The translations under genes were made by a program, and so were the position numbers. Below are positions 63,031 to 64,000 of a stretch of DNA of 64,000 nt, piece by piece. The notes under the pieces were generated by a model. It was not told the origin of the DNA. It did no database searches and saw only the letters and a list, made by a program, of their open reading frames with translations. Position 1 is the stretch's first letter. Every line of letters begins with the position of its first letter. The stretch comes from Eukaryota sp. TZLM1-RC (taxonomy: Eukaryota > Metamonada: BaSk clade). Location of the stretch: the NCBI GenBank assembly GCA_040285825.1, contig JAUPSS010000004.1, positions 6,641,658 through 6,705,657 on the forward strand, read 5' to 3'.

Positions 63031-64000
63031 GCATTTGGACTTCAAATATGGTATTTCAAAAAAAGTGTTTGACAGTGCGATGAATGCATCAAAATGGGTG
63101 CAGTCTTATGAATTACCGCATCACGAAACGCCGTTGTTGTTCTGTGAACAAAGTAGGCTAGTACATTTACTTTACTTCACTAATGATGGCCTTTGTAAGG
63201 CTAGACAATTTTAATATATTCCCTTTATCGTTGCTCTACTATCATGACTGACACAACATCAAATCATTTGATATCATTTGATAAATACTAGAAGGTTGCT
63301 TAGTTATTGATCACACAATGTTAACAGGAGGAAATCTATGTGTATAATTTCTTTATGTAAACTGTGGTAAAATCGAAGCTCCATTTCAGAGGCAATCCTG
63401 CAGTTAAATCTTGGTATGATTTTCATCATCCTTATCATCCATCCTTATACGCAAATGTTGAATCTATAAAAAGCTTGTGTTTATTCTTATCACAATTTGG
63501 TGTATCTGTTGTTTGCAAAAAAAATTCAATGACATGTTGATCTATTTCTTATAAGCAGAGTATGATGTTGTTGATTTTACAAACTGAAACATTAATAACA
63601 TGCATGGCACATGTTTCAAAAAATTCAAATGTGGATCTGATCTCCCTACAAGGTGTTGATGGAATAATTGAAATAAAAATGGCTAACACTATACATAAGA
63701 GCTGAAAATGTTGTTATGAATTGAAGTCTTCCTTCCCAATTAAAGTATCACACCTCATATTCATCATAAAAATGTTTTCCAAATCAACTTAACAATGCTC
63801 CATAAAATTGACTTTTTGAGACTCTTCTTCTGTAGTTCGTATTGACAGTATTTATATACTGCTATACTGATATAAACTTATACGTATTTATTAGAGATGG
63901 GCAAAAAACTAAACTTTGGACGATGACCATCTCTAGTATTTATATATACGATAATTTATAGATAATATATAATATATATATAATAAGCATCATAATGATG
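63031..64000. other. No gene assigned
   Basis: Around 63380-63530 a plus-strand frame (VKSWYDFHHPYHPSLYANVE...) looks protein-like but is followed by stops. The right end is AT-rich with TATA runs (63930-63985). Probably mobile-element relics. Confidence 0.35.

Noticed and set aside
1-64000. Alternative nuclear genetic code (as in ciliates or some oxymonads)
   Set aside because: Conserved genes use TAA, TAG and TGA at their natural ends and have no in-frame stops in conserved domains; stops are frequent only in mobile-element relics.
1-64000. tRNA, rRNA or CRISPR-like arrays
   Set aside because: No tRNA-like A/B box pair with cloverleaf, rRNA core or regularly spaced direct repeats were seen by eye; a tRNA scan would be needed to exclude diverged ones.

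Overview
This window looks like nuclear DNA from a flagellated, non-ciliate protist. It is AT-rich and uses the standard genetic code: intact genes end in TAA, TAG and TGA with no in-frame reassigned stops. Host genes are closely packed on both strands. Eleven spliceosomal introns can be placed from interrupted conserved domains, and all are only 27-40 nt long (5' mostly GTATGT or GTTTGT, 3' AG). A SAS-6 cartwheel protein, a CEP57-like protein, BBS8 and a TTLL ligase imply centrioles and a cilium. The exact lineage is not decided here; an excavate/metamonad-like flagellate is only a guess.

Host genes, left to right: a C2H2 zinc-finger protein (1540-2709 +), SAS-6 (2863-4362 -), a CEP57-like coiled coil (5026-6039 -), three-exon RPB4 (7478-7968 +), a short pyruvate-kinase-like protein (8268-9221 -), three-exon ribosomal protein eL34 (10263-10661 -), BBS8 (10964-12493 -) head-to-head with a RING plus multi-ubiquitin-like protein (12583-14283 +), ADP-dependent glucokinase (25379-26849 +), an NhaC-type antiporter (28010-30066 -), an NAD-kinase-like protein (36070-37101 +), a TTLL (37263-39333 -), an MJ1316-RCC1 protein (41472-42002 +), transketolase (42352-44405 +), an AEC-family carrier (44605-45618 -), a four-exon cystinosin-like transporter (47576-48404 +), a small membrane protein (48442-48966 -) and DNA polymerase eta (54323-55840 -).

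The rest is dense with mobile DNA. About fifteen fragments, mostly 3' ends, come from a non-LTR retrotransposon family with a YMDD reverse transcriptase, a C-C-H-C finger and a restriction-like (R2-type) endonuclease; at least two subfamilies are present. A 7.3-kb Ty3/gypsy chromodomain element (16986-24316, minus strand) with 147-bp LTRs and an ATCA target duplication sits inside one of these copies. Three Fanzor (eukaryotic TnpB-like, RNA-guided nuclease family) loci lie at about 14850, 51030 and 60680, with a probable fourth remnant at 40.2 kb. Two of them, plus a protein-less relic at 50.1 kb, share an approximately 82-bp 3' tail that is a candidate guide-RNA/right-end module. Two decayed regions (32.8-34.0 kb and 59.2-60.7 kb) carry family-B DNA polymerase exonuclease motifs. 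The first follows an Ulp1-like protease relic; the second follows a Cys-rich tandem repeat ending in a 2A-like motif. Together they suggest Polinton-like or other large self-replicating elements. Small inverted-repeat elements, including a two-member 93-110 bp MITE family with 4-bp target duplications, are inserted among these.

The host genes form no operon-like pathway, but cilium/centriole genes recur (SAS-6, CEP57-like, BBS8, TTLL). The mobile elements are repeatedly nested in one another, which gives a partial relative order of insertions.
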